Positions 17,415 through 26,641 are shown, numbered from the stretch's first letter. The stretch: DNA of 64,000 nt from RGIG6178 sp045118975 (GCA_045118975.1 JBGVCT010000003.1:230441-294440), one strand, 5' to 3'. Notes: generated from the sequence alone by a model not told the origin. Translations and numbers: made by a program.

Positions 17415-18662
17415 ATGGACGTGTATAAGATTAAGGGTGGAAAGACTTTGAGTGGAGTGATTAAAGTAGGCGGGTCCAAAAATGCACTTTTGCCTATTAT
17501 TGCAGGTTCTATTATGTGTAAGGATATAGTGTATTTAGAAAATGTGACTCCTCTAGAAGATACATATTCAATGATAGATATCTTGAAGCATTTGAATGTT
17601 AGAGTCTTTTATGATAATAAATCTAAGATGATAATTGATTCTAGAGATATAGTTAATAAGACAATTGGGATTTCATATACTCAAAAATTAAGAGCGTCAT
17701 ATTATTTCATGGGAGCTTTACTATCGATGTATAAAAAAGTCTGCATTGGATTTCCTGGAGGTTGCAAATTTTCTACTAGACCTATAGACTTGCATTTAAT
17801 GGCTTTTAAAAATTTAGGGATAGATTATGCTTTGAATGGAAATAAATATCATTTTATTAAAATGAAGAAGGATAATGCGATTATTCGTTTTAATAAAGTT
17901 AGTGTTGGGGCCACAATAAATGCAATTTTAGCTTCTGTAAAAATAAAAGGAAATACGAAATTACAAAATGTGGCACTAGAACCAGAAGTGGATGATCTAA
18001 TTGAGTTTTTAAATAAGTGTGGAGCTAATATCACTCGTTTAGGAAGAGATATTCTAATATGTGGTGTGGAAAATTTAAATGGTTGTAAGCATGTAATTAT
18101 GGAGGATAGGATTGAAGCACAAACGTATTTAACTTTAGGGGCAGTAAGTGGAAATCAACTTAAAATAGTATATTCAAATAAAGAACACATTAAGTCCTTT
18201 ATATCCCTATTAAAAGAAATAGAGGTCCCAGTTAAGGATGTAGAGGAAGGGTATATAGTAAGTAAAGTGAATGAAATTAAATCAAAAAAATTATTCTTCG
18301 ACATATATCCTAATTTACCAACAGACATTCAGCCGATATTATCTATATTATTTACTAAAGCTAATGATGAGAGTGAATTTTTGGATCTTGTCTATCCCAA
18401 TAGATATACTCAGGTAAATGAACTTGTTTCTATGGGATATGCAATGGAAGTTATAGACAATAAATTAATTATAAATAAAAACAAAGAATATATAGATAGC
18501 TATGTTAAGGCTAAAGATTTAAGGGGTGGAGCAAGTCTTATTGTTGGAGCTTTGTTATCAGATAAGACAACTTACATAGAAGATGATGGGCATATAAGAA
18601 GGGGATATTTTAACATTGAAGAGAAAATAAGAAGCGTGGGTGGAAATATTGAAAAAGTATAA
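17415..18662 (+). CDS. murA: UDP-N-acetylglucosamine 1-carboxyvinyltransferase
   Basis: MurA carries out the first committed step of peptidoglycan synthesis, transferring enolpyruvate from PEP to UDP-GlcNAc. The 415-residue protein has K22-N23 in GGSKNALLP, the fosfomycin-target cysteine C117 in FPGGCKFSTRPIDLH, and the Asp of TDIQP. All key active-site residues are present, so it should be active and fosfomycin-sensitive. AGGTGAT precedes the ATG. The gene overlaps the following SGNH-like gene, so the two are co-transcribed. Its presence argues that this AT-rich organism makes a cell wall. Confidence 0.92.
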   Translation: MDVYKIKGGKTLSGVIKVGGSKNALLPIIAGSIMCKDIVYLENVTPLEDTYSMIDILKHLNVRVFYDNKSKMIIDSRDIVNKTIGISYTQKLRASYYFMGALLSMYKKVCIGFPGGCKFSTRPIDLHLMAFKNLGIDYALNGNKYHFIKMKKDNAIIRFNKVSVGATINAILASVKIKGNTKLQNVALEPEVDDLIEFLNKCGANITRLGRDILICGVENLNGCKHVIMEDRIEAQTYLTLGAVSGNQLKIVYSNKEHIKSFISLLKEIEVPVKDVEEGYIVSKVNEIKSKKLFFDIYPNLPTDIQPILSILFTKANDESEFLDLVYPNRYTQVNELVSMGYAMEVIDNKLIINKNKEYIDSYVKAKDLRGGASLIVGALLSDKTTYIEDDGHIRRGYFNIEEKIRSVGGNIEKV

Positions 18663-19362
18663 AAATATATCTTTTATATGCATTTTTGTTCTTCTTTTGG
18701 GAGTGTTGAGTGTCTTTGTTATGCCAAAAAGAGAAAATACATATTTAATTCTAGGGGATTATTCTAGTAAAGAACAAAGGCAAGAAGATAAAACCATAAA
18801 ATCATTTACAGATAGTGTTGGAGAATTTTTGTTAAAAGAGAAAAGAATAAAGAAAGTAGAAAAAGAGTACTTAAGTAATAGTATGACTAGCAAAAAACTA
18901 TTAGAAATGATTGAGGAGGGGGTATATGATAAAGATAAAGATAATATTGTAAAAGAAATCAAAAATAGTAAATATATTTCTATAACACTGGGTATTAATG
19001 ATGTTATAAAAGATATAAAGTACGATTTATTAAATGATGAGTTTATATATAATATGGATGTTTTGGAAAGTAAGATAGATATTTTTAAACATAACTATTA
19101 TAAGATTATAGAAGAAATAAAAGATATCAATAAGGATGCAAAAGTTATCTTAGTTGGAGTGTGCAATGGATATGATGATATTGTTTTTGAAAGAATCAAT
19201 GATTCAATTAAAGACGTTGCTGCATATAGTGAAAATATATACGTTGAAACTAGTGATATTAAAGATGAATATTTGTATTTGGATAATAAGTTATATTTGA
19301 ATGACAAAGGACAAGAGATACTTGCTAATAAAGTTATATTAATGATTAAAGAAACCTATTGA
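18640..19362 (+). CDS. Membrane-anchored SGNH-hydrolase-like protein, probably degenerate
   Basis: The 240-residue protein has an N-terminal signal anchor (about 10-28) and an extracytoplasmic domain. A G-I-N-D motif (SITLGINDVI, near residues 108-117) resembles SGNH block III. The catalytic block I would normally read GDS but here reads GDYSS. The expected D-x-x-H near the C terminus reads LNDKGQE. The fold is therefore plausible but catalysis is doubtful. The gene overlaps the end of murA by 23 bases (GTG start at 18640; a TTG at 18649 is an alternative). The context suggests a cell-wall-related role. Confidence 0.5.
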   Translation: MEILKKYKNISFICIFVLLLGVLSVFVMPKRENTYLILGDYSSKEQRQEDKTIKSFTDSVGEFLLKEKRIKKVEKEYLSNSMTSKKLLEMIEEGVYDKDKDNIVKEIKNSKYISITLGINDVIKDIKYDLLNDEFIYNMDVLESKIDIFKHNYYKIIEEIKDINKDAKVILVGVCNGYDDIVFERINDSIKDVAAYSENIYVETSDIKDEYLYLDNKLYLNDKGQEILANKVILMIKETY

Positions 19363-19390
19363 TTGTGATATCATAAACTTAGGTGATTTT

Positions 19391-19825
19391 ATGAAAGATA
19401 TTTTAAAAACATTAACCAGAATAAAAGATGTAATAGGATTAATATTTATTTTGTTTTACTTTCTATATATTGGTTTTAGTATGGCAATTAATAAGGGAAA
19501 TAACACAATAAATGTAATATTACTAATATTAACTATTATATACCTTATAATTTACATTATATCGGCATTTGCTATTGAAAATAAGAAAGTCAAAAAGATG
19601 AGTGCTAAGACTTTTAAAAGAGCAAAGAAATTTATTGGATTTGTAAATACTGTGATGATTTTAGTGAGTGTAATTTCTAACCCATTTAAAAACTTTTTTA
19701 CAATAATCTTTTCAATTTTCTCAATTATCACTTATTTAATTTTCACTTTTATAGATATAGTTATAAGTATTCTTGTTCATAAGATTAAAGGGGTATTTAA
19801 AAAGAAAAATGAAAATAGGGATTAG
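19391..19825 (+). CDS. Small polytopic membrane protein of unknown function
   Basis: 144 residues with about four hydrophobic segments (13-34, 40-62, 82-100, 104-128) separated by lysine-rich loops. AGGTGATTTT precedes the ATG. I do not recognise the family. It overlaps the start of coaE, so it is probably part of the murA-coaE transcription unit. Confidence 0.7.
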   Translation: MKDILKTLTRIKDVIGLIFILFYFLYIGFSMAINKGNNTINVILLILTIIYLIIYIISAFAIENKKVKKMSAKTFKRAKKFIGFVNTVMILVSVISNPFKNFFTIIFSIFSIITYLIFTFIDIVISILVHKIKGVFKKKNENRD

Positions 19826-20354
19826 TGGAAAATCAGGAAGTGGGAAGTCTAGTGTTTCTAGATATATAAGTGAAGCATTAAATTTTACACTGATAGATTT
19901 GGATATAGTTAGTAAAAACATAAGAAATGAATATAAAAACGAAATACAAAAATTAGTTAATGAAGATATTATCGTAGATGGAGAAATAGATTCTAAAAAG
20001 CTAGGAAGTATATTGTTTGAAAATAAAGATATGATGAATAAATATAATTTGTTTATTTATGAAAGACAAAAGGAAATATTAGAAGAATATAAAAATGAAG
20101 ATATTGTTATTGATTCAATGTTTTTACCAATTATGGATATCTTTAATGATTTAGATGTAAAAATATTTGTTACTTGTAAAGATGAGATAAGAGAGAAAAG
20201 AGTGACTAGTAGAGATAATATAACTAGAGAATATTTTCTTTCTAGAGACAAAAATTCTTTGAACTATGATGTGACTTTGTTTGATTATGTAATTAATAAT
20301 GATATTGAGTATCTAGAGCAAGCAAATGAAATTATAAGTAAAATAAAAAAGTGA
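19809..20354 (+). CDS. coaE: Dephospho-CoA kinase
   Basis: The final step of coenzyme A synthesis: ATP-dependent phosphorylation of dephospho-CoA. I start at ATG 19809, which gives a 181-residue protein beginning MKIGISGKSGSGKSS with the P-loop at residues 7-15. An earlier in-frame ATG at 19773 would add 12 residues not seen in the family. The CoaE pattern continues with DLDIVSKNI and the arginine-rich lid (EKRVTSRDNITREYFLSRD). The sequence is diverged from Bacillus CoaE but length and motif order fit. It overlaps the preceding membrane gene by 17 bases and ends in a terminator hairpin. Confidence 0.75.
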   Translation: MKIGISGKSGSGKSSVSRYISEALNFTLIDLDIVSKNIRNEYKNEIQKLVNEDIIVDGEIDSKKLGSILFENKDMMNKYNLFIYERQKEILEEYKNEDIVIDSMFLPIMDIFNDLDVKIFVTCKDEIREKRVTSRDNITREYFLSRDKNSLNYDVTLFDYVINNDIEYLEQANEIISKIKK

Positions 20355-20372
20355 TTTGAGTCACTTTTTTTT
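20345..20372. terminator. Bidirectional terminator between coaE and the YwaF-like gene
   Basis: AAAAAAGTGA and TCACTTTTTT form the stem; it serves both converging genes. Confidence 0.8.
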
Positions 20373-20973
20373 ATTTGAAGTATTGCCCTAATGATTCTAA
20401 CTGACCTGTTTGTTTTAGTACAAGGATATTAAATAATTCATTATTTATCACAATTATTAGTAGAACTAATAAGAATAGTAAGATTGTATGTTTTACCCAT
20501 TTTTTAGTAAGTGTATGTATTTTGAAGATATATGTAAATAAAGGTGTTAATAAGATTATTAAGTGGGCAACATAAAACCTTACAACATCTATATCAAACA
20601 TACTCTTTCCTTGAATATCTAGTGGGAATAAAAGTGTTGCTACTCCAGATATAATTCCAAAAACAACTAGGTAATCTTTTAGTGTTTTATTTTTGCTTAA
20701 ATAGATAAAAGGGAAGGTTAATGCGCTGATTGCGCAAGGAGAAGATAGTGTTACCTCGATGATTGAATCTGGCATTGTGTTTTGGTATTCGGGAATAAGT
20801 AGTTTTGAAAAGTGTACAAAGATACCAATTATTAATAAAGTGAGAATTGTATAATATTTTGCTTTATCACTTTTATTGCGCATCAAAAAATAAAATCCTA
20901 CACAAATAAGTGCAATTAGTATGTTATAAAAAAAGTATGATAACCAATTTATGTTAGCTAGATATTCAAGCAT
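20371..20973 (-). CDS. Polytopic membrane protein, YwaF/TMEM164-like
   Basis: 200 residues with about six transmembrane helices. The motifs HFSKLLIPEYQNTMP and the later HLIILLTPLF resemble the TIGR02206 (YwaF) family of small integral membrane proteins. The biochemical role of that family is not established here. TAGGAAGTGAT precedes the start. It is a single gene on the minus strand inside a plus-strand block. Confidence 0.5.
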   Translation of the reverse strand: MLEYLANINWLSYFFYNILIALICVGFYFLMRNKSDKAKYYTILTLLIIGIFVHFSKLLIPEYQNTMPDSIIEVTLSSPCAISALTFPFIYLSKNKTLKDYLVVFGIISGVATLLFPLDIQGKSMFDIDVVRFYVAHLIILLTPLFTYIFKIHTLTKKWVKHTILLFLLVLLIIVINNELFNILVLKQTGQLESLGQYFK

Positions 20974-21101
20974 ATTATCACTTCCTACTTGATATTATAA
21001 AAGTGAGATGTTTTTTTGTCTAGTGTGTGGAAAAAGAATGCGTTTTATTGATTTGATGTTGTGAAAATACTAATATAAAATTAGAGTAGGAGTTGATAGT
21101 T

Positions 21102-22637
21102 ATGTTTAATAGAGCAAAAGCGGATGTACCTAAGTACATAGCAAAGAAAATTGAAAAAGATATAACAAATATTAAGCATGTTGGCCTTAAGGGGGCTGAA
21201 GCATTTTTTGGTGATCCTCAATATAGGGAAGAGTCACATGCCTTTGCCCAAGAAATTCATGCTCATCCAGAACTTATCAGTTTGATCGAAGAATTGCCAT
21301 TTGAAACAAGAAGAGTTGTTGCTAAGGCAGTGGTTACTTGGCATGGAGATCTTATTAGTAAATTTGGAGAGGAAATCAAGGATGACCCATCTGTTGCAAG
21401 GGCAGCCTTAGGACCTGACCATATTCTTAAAATGCCAACTAAGACAGTTGAAAGAGTAATTAATAGAGATGGGGACACAGATACTTATATAGAAATAGAC
21501 TATAGTCCACTTAGAACTTGGTATGCTTTATTTCCTGAATTGGGACCTAAGGCAAGAGAAGAAATGCTTAGAAATGGAGTAATGCAAGAAGCTAAACCAG
21601 GGGATGATAAATATTTTATAGATAATATTCCTGAAACTATTTTGTCTGATATAAATATAGTTAGAAGTATCATTGGGGCTAGACCATTTATTTATATGGC
21701 ATTAAGTGACGAAATGAAAAAAGACCCTGAAATTCTTATTAACGTATTAGATACTAGATACTCAAATGCGGCTGGAGAAGTTTTACAATCTCTTAGTGAA
21801 GAGGAAAAAATGGCGGTTATTTCTAAATACAGAGTTGGATGGTATACAACAGGACATTTAGAGGGTATGGGGTTTGCCTTTAAAAAGAAAGAATATCTAA
21901 TGGCAATACTAGAAAATAATCCGTTTAATAGCGCAGTGCTACAAGCTATAGATGTAGAGTTATTAAAAGATCCTGAAGTTGCTGCTAAATGTTTAGAAAA
22001 ATTTGATGCAGGATATACATCTAATGTTAAGGAGTTCTATGATGCATTCCCTAAGGAAGTTTTTAGCAAAGCTGAAAATGTTTTGAGATTTATAGAGGGA
22101 ACTCGCTATGGGTATAGTCGTAGCGAAGAAATAAAAGAGATGATTAATAATTTGCCTAAAGAAGAGTTTGACAAGGCAGCTAGAATTAATCCATCTATTT
22201 TATCAAGAACAGATAGAGAAGATAGATATGATGTGGTTGGTGAACTTATTGCAAATTCAGATGAACAATCACTACGTAAATTAGTAAGTTCAATTGGTGG
22301 AATTAAATCATTGCCACAACAATTACAAAAAGAAGTGTTTATTAGAGATCCTATAGCTTATTATGGTGACATAAAAAACAATGGCAGAGAATTCTTTGTT
22401 GAGGCAGCTTTACAAAATCCTGATGTAATTGATTGTATTAGAGATTCAGAATTAAGAAGAGATGTATTAGTTGAATATACAACAATTAAATATTTAGAGA
22501 AGAAAGCTATGAGAATTACTAGCGAAGAAGAACTAGATGAATTAATAGAAAAGGTTAAAGGGGCAAAAAAGGCATCAACAAAAACAAAGAAACCTGCAAA
22601 TAACGAAACAAAAAAGAAAACCCCACCAAAGAAATAA
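21102..22637 (+). CDS. Large alpha-helical repeat protein, DUF4116-like, unknown function
   Basis: I choose ATG 21102 (AGTAGGAG upstream) over a TTG at 21093. The 511-residue protein has no signal peptide or membrane helix. It shows repeated helical units of the type 'D-P-E-(V/I)-(A/L)-x-x-(A/V)-L' (for example KKDPEILINVLD, LKDPEVAAKCLE), reminiscent of DUF4116 repeats. It ends in a Lys/Thr/Pro-rich tail that could bind nucleic acid or acidic partners. It sits between coaE and rpmE, where Bacillus carries other genes. Function unknown; the family call is tentative. Confidence 0.5.
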   Translation: MFNRAKADVPKYIAKKIEKDITNIKHVGLKGAEAFFGDPQYREESHAFAQEIHAHPELISLIEELPFETRRVVAKAVVTWHGDLISKFGEEIKDDPSVARAALGPDHILKMPTKTVERVINRDGDTDTYIEIDYSPLRTWYALFPELGPKAREEMLRNGVMQEAKPGDDKYFIDNIPETILSDINIVRSIIGARPFIYMALSDEMKKDPEILINVLDTRYSNAAGEVLQSLSEEEKMAVISKYRVGWYTTGHLEGMGFAFKKKEYLMAILENNPFNSAVLQAIDVELLKDPEVAAKCLEKFDAGYTSNVKEFYDAFPKEVFSKAENVLRFIEGTRYGYSRSEEIKEMINNLPKEEFDKAARINPSILSRTDREDRYDVVGELIANSDEQSLRKLVSSIGGIKSLPQQLQKEVFIRDPIAYYGDIKNNGREFFVEAALQNPDVIDCIRDSELRRDVLVEYTTIKYLEKKAMRITSEEELDELIEKVKGAKKASTKTKKPANNETKKKTPPKK

Positions 22638-22661
22638 ATTTAAAAGCACTAATAAATTTAC

Positions 22662-22690
22662 TTGAATAAATTGAAAACCTATGGTAATAT
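22662..22690 (+). promoter_or_regulatory. rpmE promoter
   Basis: TTGAAT (22662-22667), 17 bases, then TAATAT (22685-22690) with an extended -10 TG at 22682-22683. Predicted start near 22697. Confidence 0.65.
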
Positions 22691-22696
22691 ACCCTA

Positions 22697-22745
22697 GGAC
22701 TTACTTTGAAGACGCATAAGGATTCAAGGCGGAAGGAGAGAAATT
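22697..22745 (+). promoter_or_regulatory. Candidate L31 autoregulatory leader
   Basis: The predicted 5' leader holds a hairpin, CTTTGAA (22704-22710) with TTCAAGG (22723-22729), around a purine-rich 12-base loop. The hairpin ends just before the GGAAGGAGAG ribosome-binding site. L31 leader motifs are described for Firmicutes; identity with them is inferred from position only. Confidence 0.4.
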
Positions 22746-22955
22746 ATGAAAGAAAATACACATCCAGAGTATCATAAGGTAACTGTTACATGTTTAACTT
22801 GTGGTAACACATTTGAAACTGGTTCTACTTTAAAAGAAATCAGAGTAGATACTTGTTCTAAGTGTCATCCATTCTACACTGGAAAGCAAAGATTTGCTCA
22901 AGCTGAAGGTAGAGTTGGACGTTTCATGAAGAAATATAACATGGACCAAAAATAG
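22746..22955 (+). CDS. rpmE: 50S ribosomal protein L31
   Basis: 69 residues with four cysteines in two CxxC pairs (C16/C19 and C37/C40), so this is the zinc-binding C+ form of L31. The motifs HPEYH, GNTF and HPFYTGKQ are typical. GGAAGGAGAG gives a strong ribosome-binding site. Its place ahead of prfA and prmC matches Bacillus, although rho and tdk are absent here. Confidence 0.95.
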   Translation: MKENTHPEYHKVTVTCLTCGNTFETGSTLKEIRVDTCSKCHPFYTGKQRFAQAEGRVGRFMKKYNMDQK

Positions 22956-22979
22956 TTAATTTTTTGTAATTGATTTTAT

Positions 22980-23008
22980 AGCCACTTTATAAAGGTGGCT
23001 TTTTTTTG
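22980..23008 (+). terminator. rpmE terminator
   Basis: GCCACTTT pairs with AAAGGTGGC around an ATA loop, followed by eight T residues. Confidence 0.85.
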
Positions 23009-23024
23009 ATAAGGAGGGTAATTT

Positions 23025-24101
23025 ATGGATAAAATGTTTGATAGATTAAAGGCAACAGAACAAAGATATAATGAAATCGAAGATCTACTTGCAAGTGATG
23101 AAATTATTTCCAATTTAGATGAGTACAGAAAATTATCTAAAGAGAAGAGTAATATAGAGGATATTGTAGAAAAGTATAATGAATATAAAAGATTAGAACA
23201 TGATTTAGAAGACTTAGAACTTTTAAGACATGATAGCGATCCTGAAATGGCAGAGATGGCAAGAATGGAACTAGAAGAAGCTTTACCAAAAAAAGATCTT
23301 TTAATAGAAGAGTTAAAGAAATTACTTGCACCAAGAGATCCGCTTGATGATAGAAACGTTATTGTGGAAATTAGAGGGGCTGCTGGTGGAGACGAGGCTA
23401 ATATCTTTGCTGGAGATTTATTTAGAATGTACACTAGATATAGTGAAATGAATAACTGGAAGATAGAGGTTATGGATGTAATGGAAGGTACAGCTGGAGG
23501 ATATTCTTTAGTTTCATTTAGAGTTAAGGGAGATAAAGTTTATTCTAAGTTAAAATATGAAAGTGGTGCACATAGAGTACAAAGAGTTCCTAAGACTGAA
23601 TCTCAAGGAAGAATTCATACAAGTACTGCTACAGTTTTAGTTATGCCTGAAGCTGAGGATGTAGATGTTCAAATTAATCCTGGTGATTTAAGAATAGATA
23701 CATATAGAGCAAGCGGTGCTGGAGGACAACATATTAACAAAACTGATAGTGCTATTAGAATCACTCATATTCCTACAGGTATTGTTGCAGAGTGTCAAGA
23801 TGGTAGAAGCCAACATGATAATAGAGCTCAAGCAATGATTATGATAAGAACTAGAGTGTTAGATGCAATAATCCAAAAGCAAGAAAGCGAAAGACATAAA
23901 GAAAGACAATCTAAGATTGGTAGTGGAGATAGAAGTGAGAAGATTAGAACTTACAACTATCCTCAAAACAGAGTTACTGATCATAGAATTGGTTTGACTA
24001 TTCAAGCACTTGATAGAATTATGGAAGGCGATATGGAGAATGTTATATCTTCGCTTATTAATGAGGATTTAAAACTGAAATTAGAAGGACAAGAATTATG
24101 A
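23025..24101 (+). CDS. prfA: Peptide chain release factor 1
   Basis: RF1 terminates translation at UAA and UAG. The 358-residue protein has the catalytic GGQ (GAGGQHINKTDSA, near 230-243) and a P-x-T codon-recognition motif (PKT, in RVPKTESQGR) rather than the RF2-type SPF. Length is typical. The stop overlaps the prmC start as ATGA, so the release factor is coupled to its methyltransferase. Its own stop codon is TGA, which RF1 does not read; RF2 must be elsewhere, and TGA is a true stop in this genome. Confidence 0.96.
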   Translation: MDKMFDRLKATEQRYNEIEDLLASDEIISNLDEYRKLSKEKSNIEDIVEKYNEYKRLEHDLEDLELLRHDSDPEMAEMARMELEEALPKKDLLIEELKKLLAPRDPLDDRNVIVEIRGAAGGDEANIFAGDLFRMYTRYSEMNNWKIEVMDVMEGTAGGYSLVSFRVKGDKVYSKLKYESGAHRVQRVPKTESQGRIHTSTATVLVMPEAEDVDVQINPGDLRIDTYRASGAGGQHINKTDSAIRITHIPTGIVAECQDGRSQHDNRAQAMIMIRTRVLDAIIQKQESERHKERQSKIGSGDRSEKIRTYNYPQNRVTDHRIGLTIQALDRIMEGDMENVISSLINEDLKLKLEGQEL

Positions 24102-24949
24102 TTACTTATAGGGAATTAATAAATAATGCCAAAAAGAACATTGATAAAGTTAATCTAGAACATAGAGCGGCATATGAATTTTTAATGGATATTTTATGTT
24201 GCGATAGAGCTAAGCTGATACTTATTGAAAACGATGAGGTAAGCGAGGATGTTTTAGACAAATTCGCAGATATGTTATCTCAATATATTTTTGATTATAG
24301 ACCAATTGAGTATATCTTGGGATACACATATTTTTGTGGGAATAAACTTTATGTTGATGAAAGCACACTTATTCCAAGACATGAAACCGAAGAAGTTGTG
24401 GAGGCTGCAATTGAAGTAATTAACAAACATGGTTATAAAACTATTTTGGATTTAGCAAGTGGTAGCGGAGCAATAAGTATAAGCGTAAAAAATGTATTAC
24501 CAAGTATAGAAATTATTGGTAGTGACGTGAGTTCTGGAGCAATTAAAGTTGCTAAAAGGAATGCTAATAGTGTTGGGGTAAATGTGGATTATGTTGAAAG
24601 TGATGTTTTAGATCATTTTATATATCATGATATGAAATTTGATATGATAATATCTAATCCACCATATGTTAGCTTTGATTATGAACTTCCTAATGATATT
24701 ATTGCTCATGAGCCTAAAAGTGCTATATACGCTCAAGAAGATGGAATGTATTTTTATAGAAAGATACTAGAAGATTCATCTAAGGTTTTGAATAAGGGCG
24801 GTAGTATTGTATTTGAAATAGGATATGATCAAGGTGAAAAGATTAAGGAGTTAGCTAGTAAGACACTAACTAACTATTCTATAGAGGTTAGAAAAGATAT
24901 TTCTAATAATGATAGAATTGTAATTATTGAATTTAATGAGGATAAATAG
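24098..24949 (+). CDS. prmC: Release factor glutamine methyltransferase
   Basis: Methylates the glutamine of the GGQ motif of RF1 and RF2 with SAM. The 283-residue protein has PRHETEEVVE, a SAM-binding motif (ILDLASGSGAISI, near 124-136) and the catalytic NPPY (near 187-190). It overlaps prfA by four bases (ATGA) and ends at a strong terminator. Confidence 0.94.
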   Translation: MITYRELINNAKKNIDKVNLEHRAAYEFLMDILCCDRAKLILIENDEVSEDVLDKFADMLSQYIFDYRPIEYILGYTYFCGNKLYVDESTLIPRHETEEVVEAAIEVINKHGYKTILDLASGSGAISISVKNVLPSIEIIGSDVSSGAIKVAKRNANSVGVNVDYVESDVLDHFIYHDMKFDMIISNPPYVSFDYELPNDIIAHEPKSAIYAQEDGMYFYRKILEDSSKVLNKGGSIVFEIGYDQGEKIKELASKTLTNYSIEVRKDISNNDRIVIIEFNEDK

Positions 24950-24967
24950 GGATATTTATCCTTTTTT
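24940..24967 (+). terminator. prfA-prmC terminator
   Basis: GGATAAATA pairs with TATTTATCC, followed by six T residues. Confidence 0.85.
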
Positions 24968-25038
24968 ATTTGAAATGGATATGAAAATTTGAAATATGTT
25001 AGCTTCTATGAGAAAATATTTTTAAGAAGGTGTTGCTT

Positions 25039-26616
25039 ATGTTTGTTTATCGTGGGGAAAAATTAAAAGATGAAGGTTATTTGAAGCTAATAAGAGATAA
25101 GCATAATGCAGAATATGATGCACTTGTTAAGTTTTATGCTAAAAAATTAGAAGAGGCAAGAATAAAAAAAGAAGAACTCATGGCTGATGTAAATGGGGAA
25201 ATGAAGGCATATCAAATTTATGTTAAACCTATAAAAGAATTAACAAGAAAAGAAAAAGAAAACATTATTTTTCAATATGAATCTATGCAAGAGGCTTTTG
25301 GGGGAAAAGTAGAGAGAAAGCAAACAGGATATAGTGATGATGATATTGATTTAATCAGACAAACATTTAAACCTACTAGTCCATTAGAGAAAGTTGAATC
25401 GGATATAGAATTTTATAACAGGATGTTAGTTGAGGCAAAAAGAGAACATTCCAAACAGTTTACTATTGCCTTAAATAGAAATGCAATCAATGAAGAGAAT
25501 GTTAATGAAATAATAAAATATATTACTAAGGCCAAGGAGAAGGAATTTGGAGTTACCGTATGTATTGATTGTGTTGAAAAAAGAAAAAATATAGATGGAG
25601 TAGATTATATATTTACAAAAAAAGATTTAGAGCTACTTGTTCAATTAGACAATTGTTTGATTTCAAATGGATATTCAGGATTAAGGATTACTGAGTTTAT
25701 TGAGGTTAAAGATTTGGGGGACTTGAGGGGGACATGGACACTTCAACAAGTTGTTAATGCCAATAATAAAATAGATGATGTTGCAAGACATATTAAAGAA
25801 CATAATTTATCCCCATTTGAAGCAATGACATATATTCATAGGTGGGCATCAAATTTCATTTATAACGGGAAAATAGGTCTTCAAGATGGAAGAGTTTTAC
25901 CATCAACATTAAATACTGATAATATTGTTTGTAGTGGTTATGCTAGTATGGTTAAGGCAGTTGTGGATAAACTTGAGATGCCAGGATTAAAATGTGAATT
26001 AACTGGATGTTATTTGATAATTGATGGTAGTCCTAATGGGCATTGTCACAATATTGTTACAATAGATGACCCTAAGTATGATATTAATGGAACTTATATT
26101 GAGGATGCTTGTTGGGATTCTAAAAAGAAGGGAAATGAGCAACCTGAAGGATATGCGCATTGTTTATATCCTGTGACAGATTTAGAGTGTTTTAATAATG
26201 GCGTGAGATATTATTCTCTTGATAGGGAAGATAGATATTCTAACTTGATAGTTGATCCTAAAAATCTTGAGGATCATTATAATATTTCAAAAGAAAATTG
26301 GTTAAGAAAAATGATTTGGAAAATTTCAAAATCAAAAGCATATAAGTCTAGGGCAAAAATTGTTGAAATGTATAAAGAAAATAGTGAACCAATCTCGATT
26401 GAAAAATATGAACAAGCATTAAGAATTATGTATGGTACAGTTTGTGATGATCAAGATAAAGTTGAAGAGTATGTATTAAGTAGCATAGATAGTTCAAAAA
26501 ATAAATCAATCTATACATTTAATCCTAAAGCAAAGAATAGTTTTGCGAGTAGTGTTATAAAGGTTGAAAGAAAAAAACAAGAGAAAAAATCTAAGGGGCC
26601 AAAAGCAGTATTATAA
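25039..26616 (+). CDS. Transglutaminase-like (papain-fold) cytoplasmic protein
   Basis: I choose ATG 25039 (AGAAGGTG upstream) over GTG 25030. The 525-residue protein has a coiled N-terminal half (about 1-170) and a transglutaminase-like core. The core shows a Cys in NIVCSGYASMV (C298), a His in NGHCHNIV (H335 or H337) and an Asp in IEDACWDS (D356), the expected C-H-D triad order. There is no signal peptide, so it acts inside the cell. The C terminus is lysine-rich. It could be a protease, an amidase or a protein crosslinker; the substrate is unknown. It lies directly upstream of the HipS/HipT-like pair but is separated from it by a terminator. Confidence 0.6.
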   Translation: MFVYRGEKLKDEGYLKLIRDKHNAEYDALVKFYAKKLEEARIKKEELMADVNGEMKAYQIYVKPIKELTRKEKENIIFQYESMQEAFGGKVERKQTGYSDDDIDLIRQTFKPTSPLEKVESDIEFYNRMLVEAKREHSKQFTIALNRNAINEENVNEIIKYITKAKEKEFGVTVCIDCVEKRKNIDGVDYIFTKKDLELLVQLDNCLISNGYSGLRITEFIEVKDLGDLRGTWTLQQVVNANNKIDDVARHIKEHNLSPFEAMTYIHRWASNFIYNGKIGLQDGRVLPSTLNTDNIVCSGYASMVKAVVDKLEMPGLKCELTGCYLIIDGSPNGHCHNIVTIDDPKYDINGTYIEDACWDSKKKGNEQPEGYAHCLYPVTDLECFNNGVRYYSLDREDRYSNLIVDPKNLEDHYNISKENWLRKMIWKISKSKAYKSRAKIVEMYKENSEPISIEKYEQALRIMYGTVCDDQDKVEEYVLSSIDSSKNKSIYTFNPKAKNSFASSVIKVERKKQEKKSKGPKAVL

Positions 26617-26617
26617 A

Positions 26618-26641
26618 GGGGAGAAAAAACTCCTCTTTTTT
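26618..26641 (+). terminator. Terminator after transglutaminase-like gene
   Basis: GGGGAG-AAAAAA-CTCCTC followed by T residues. Confidence 0.8.
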
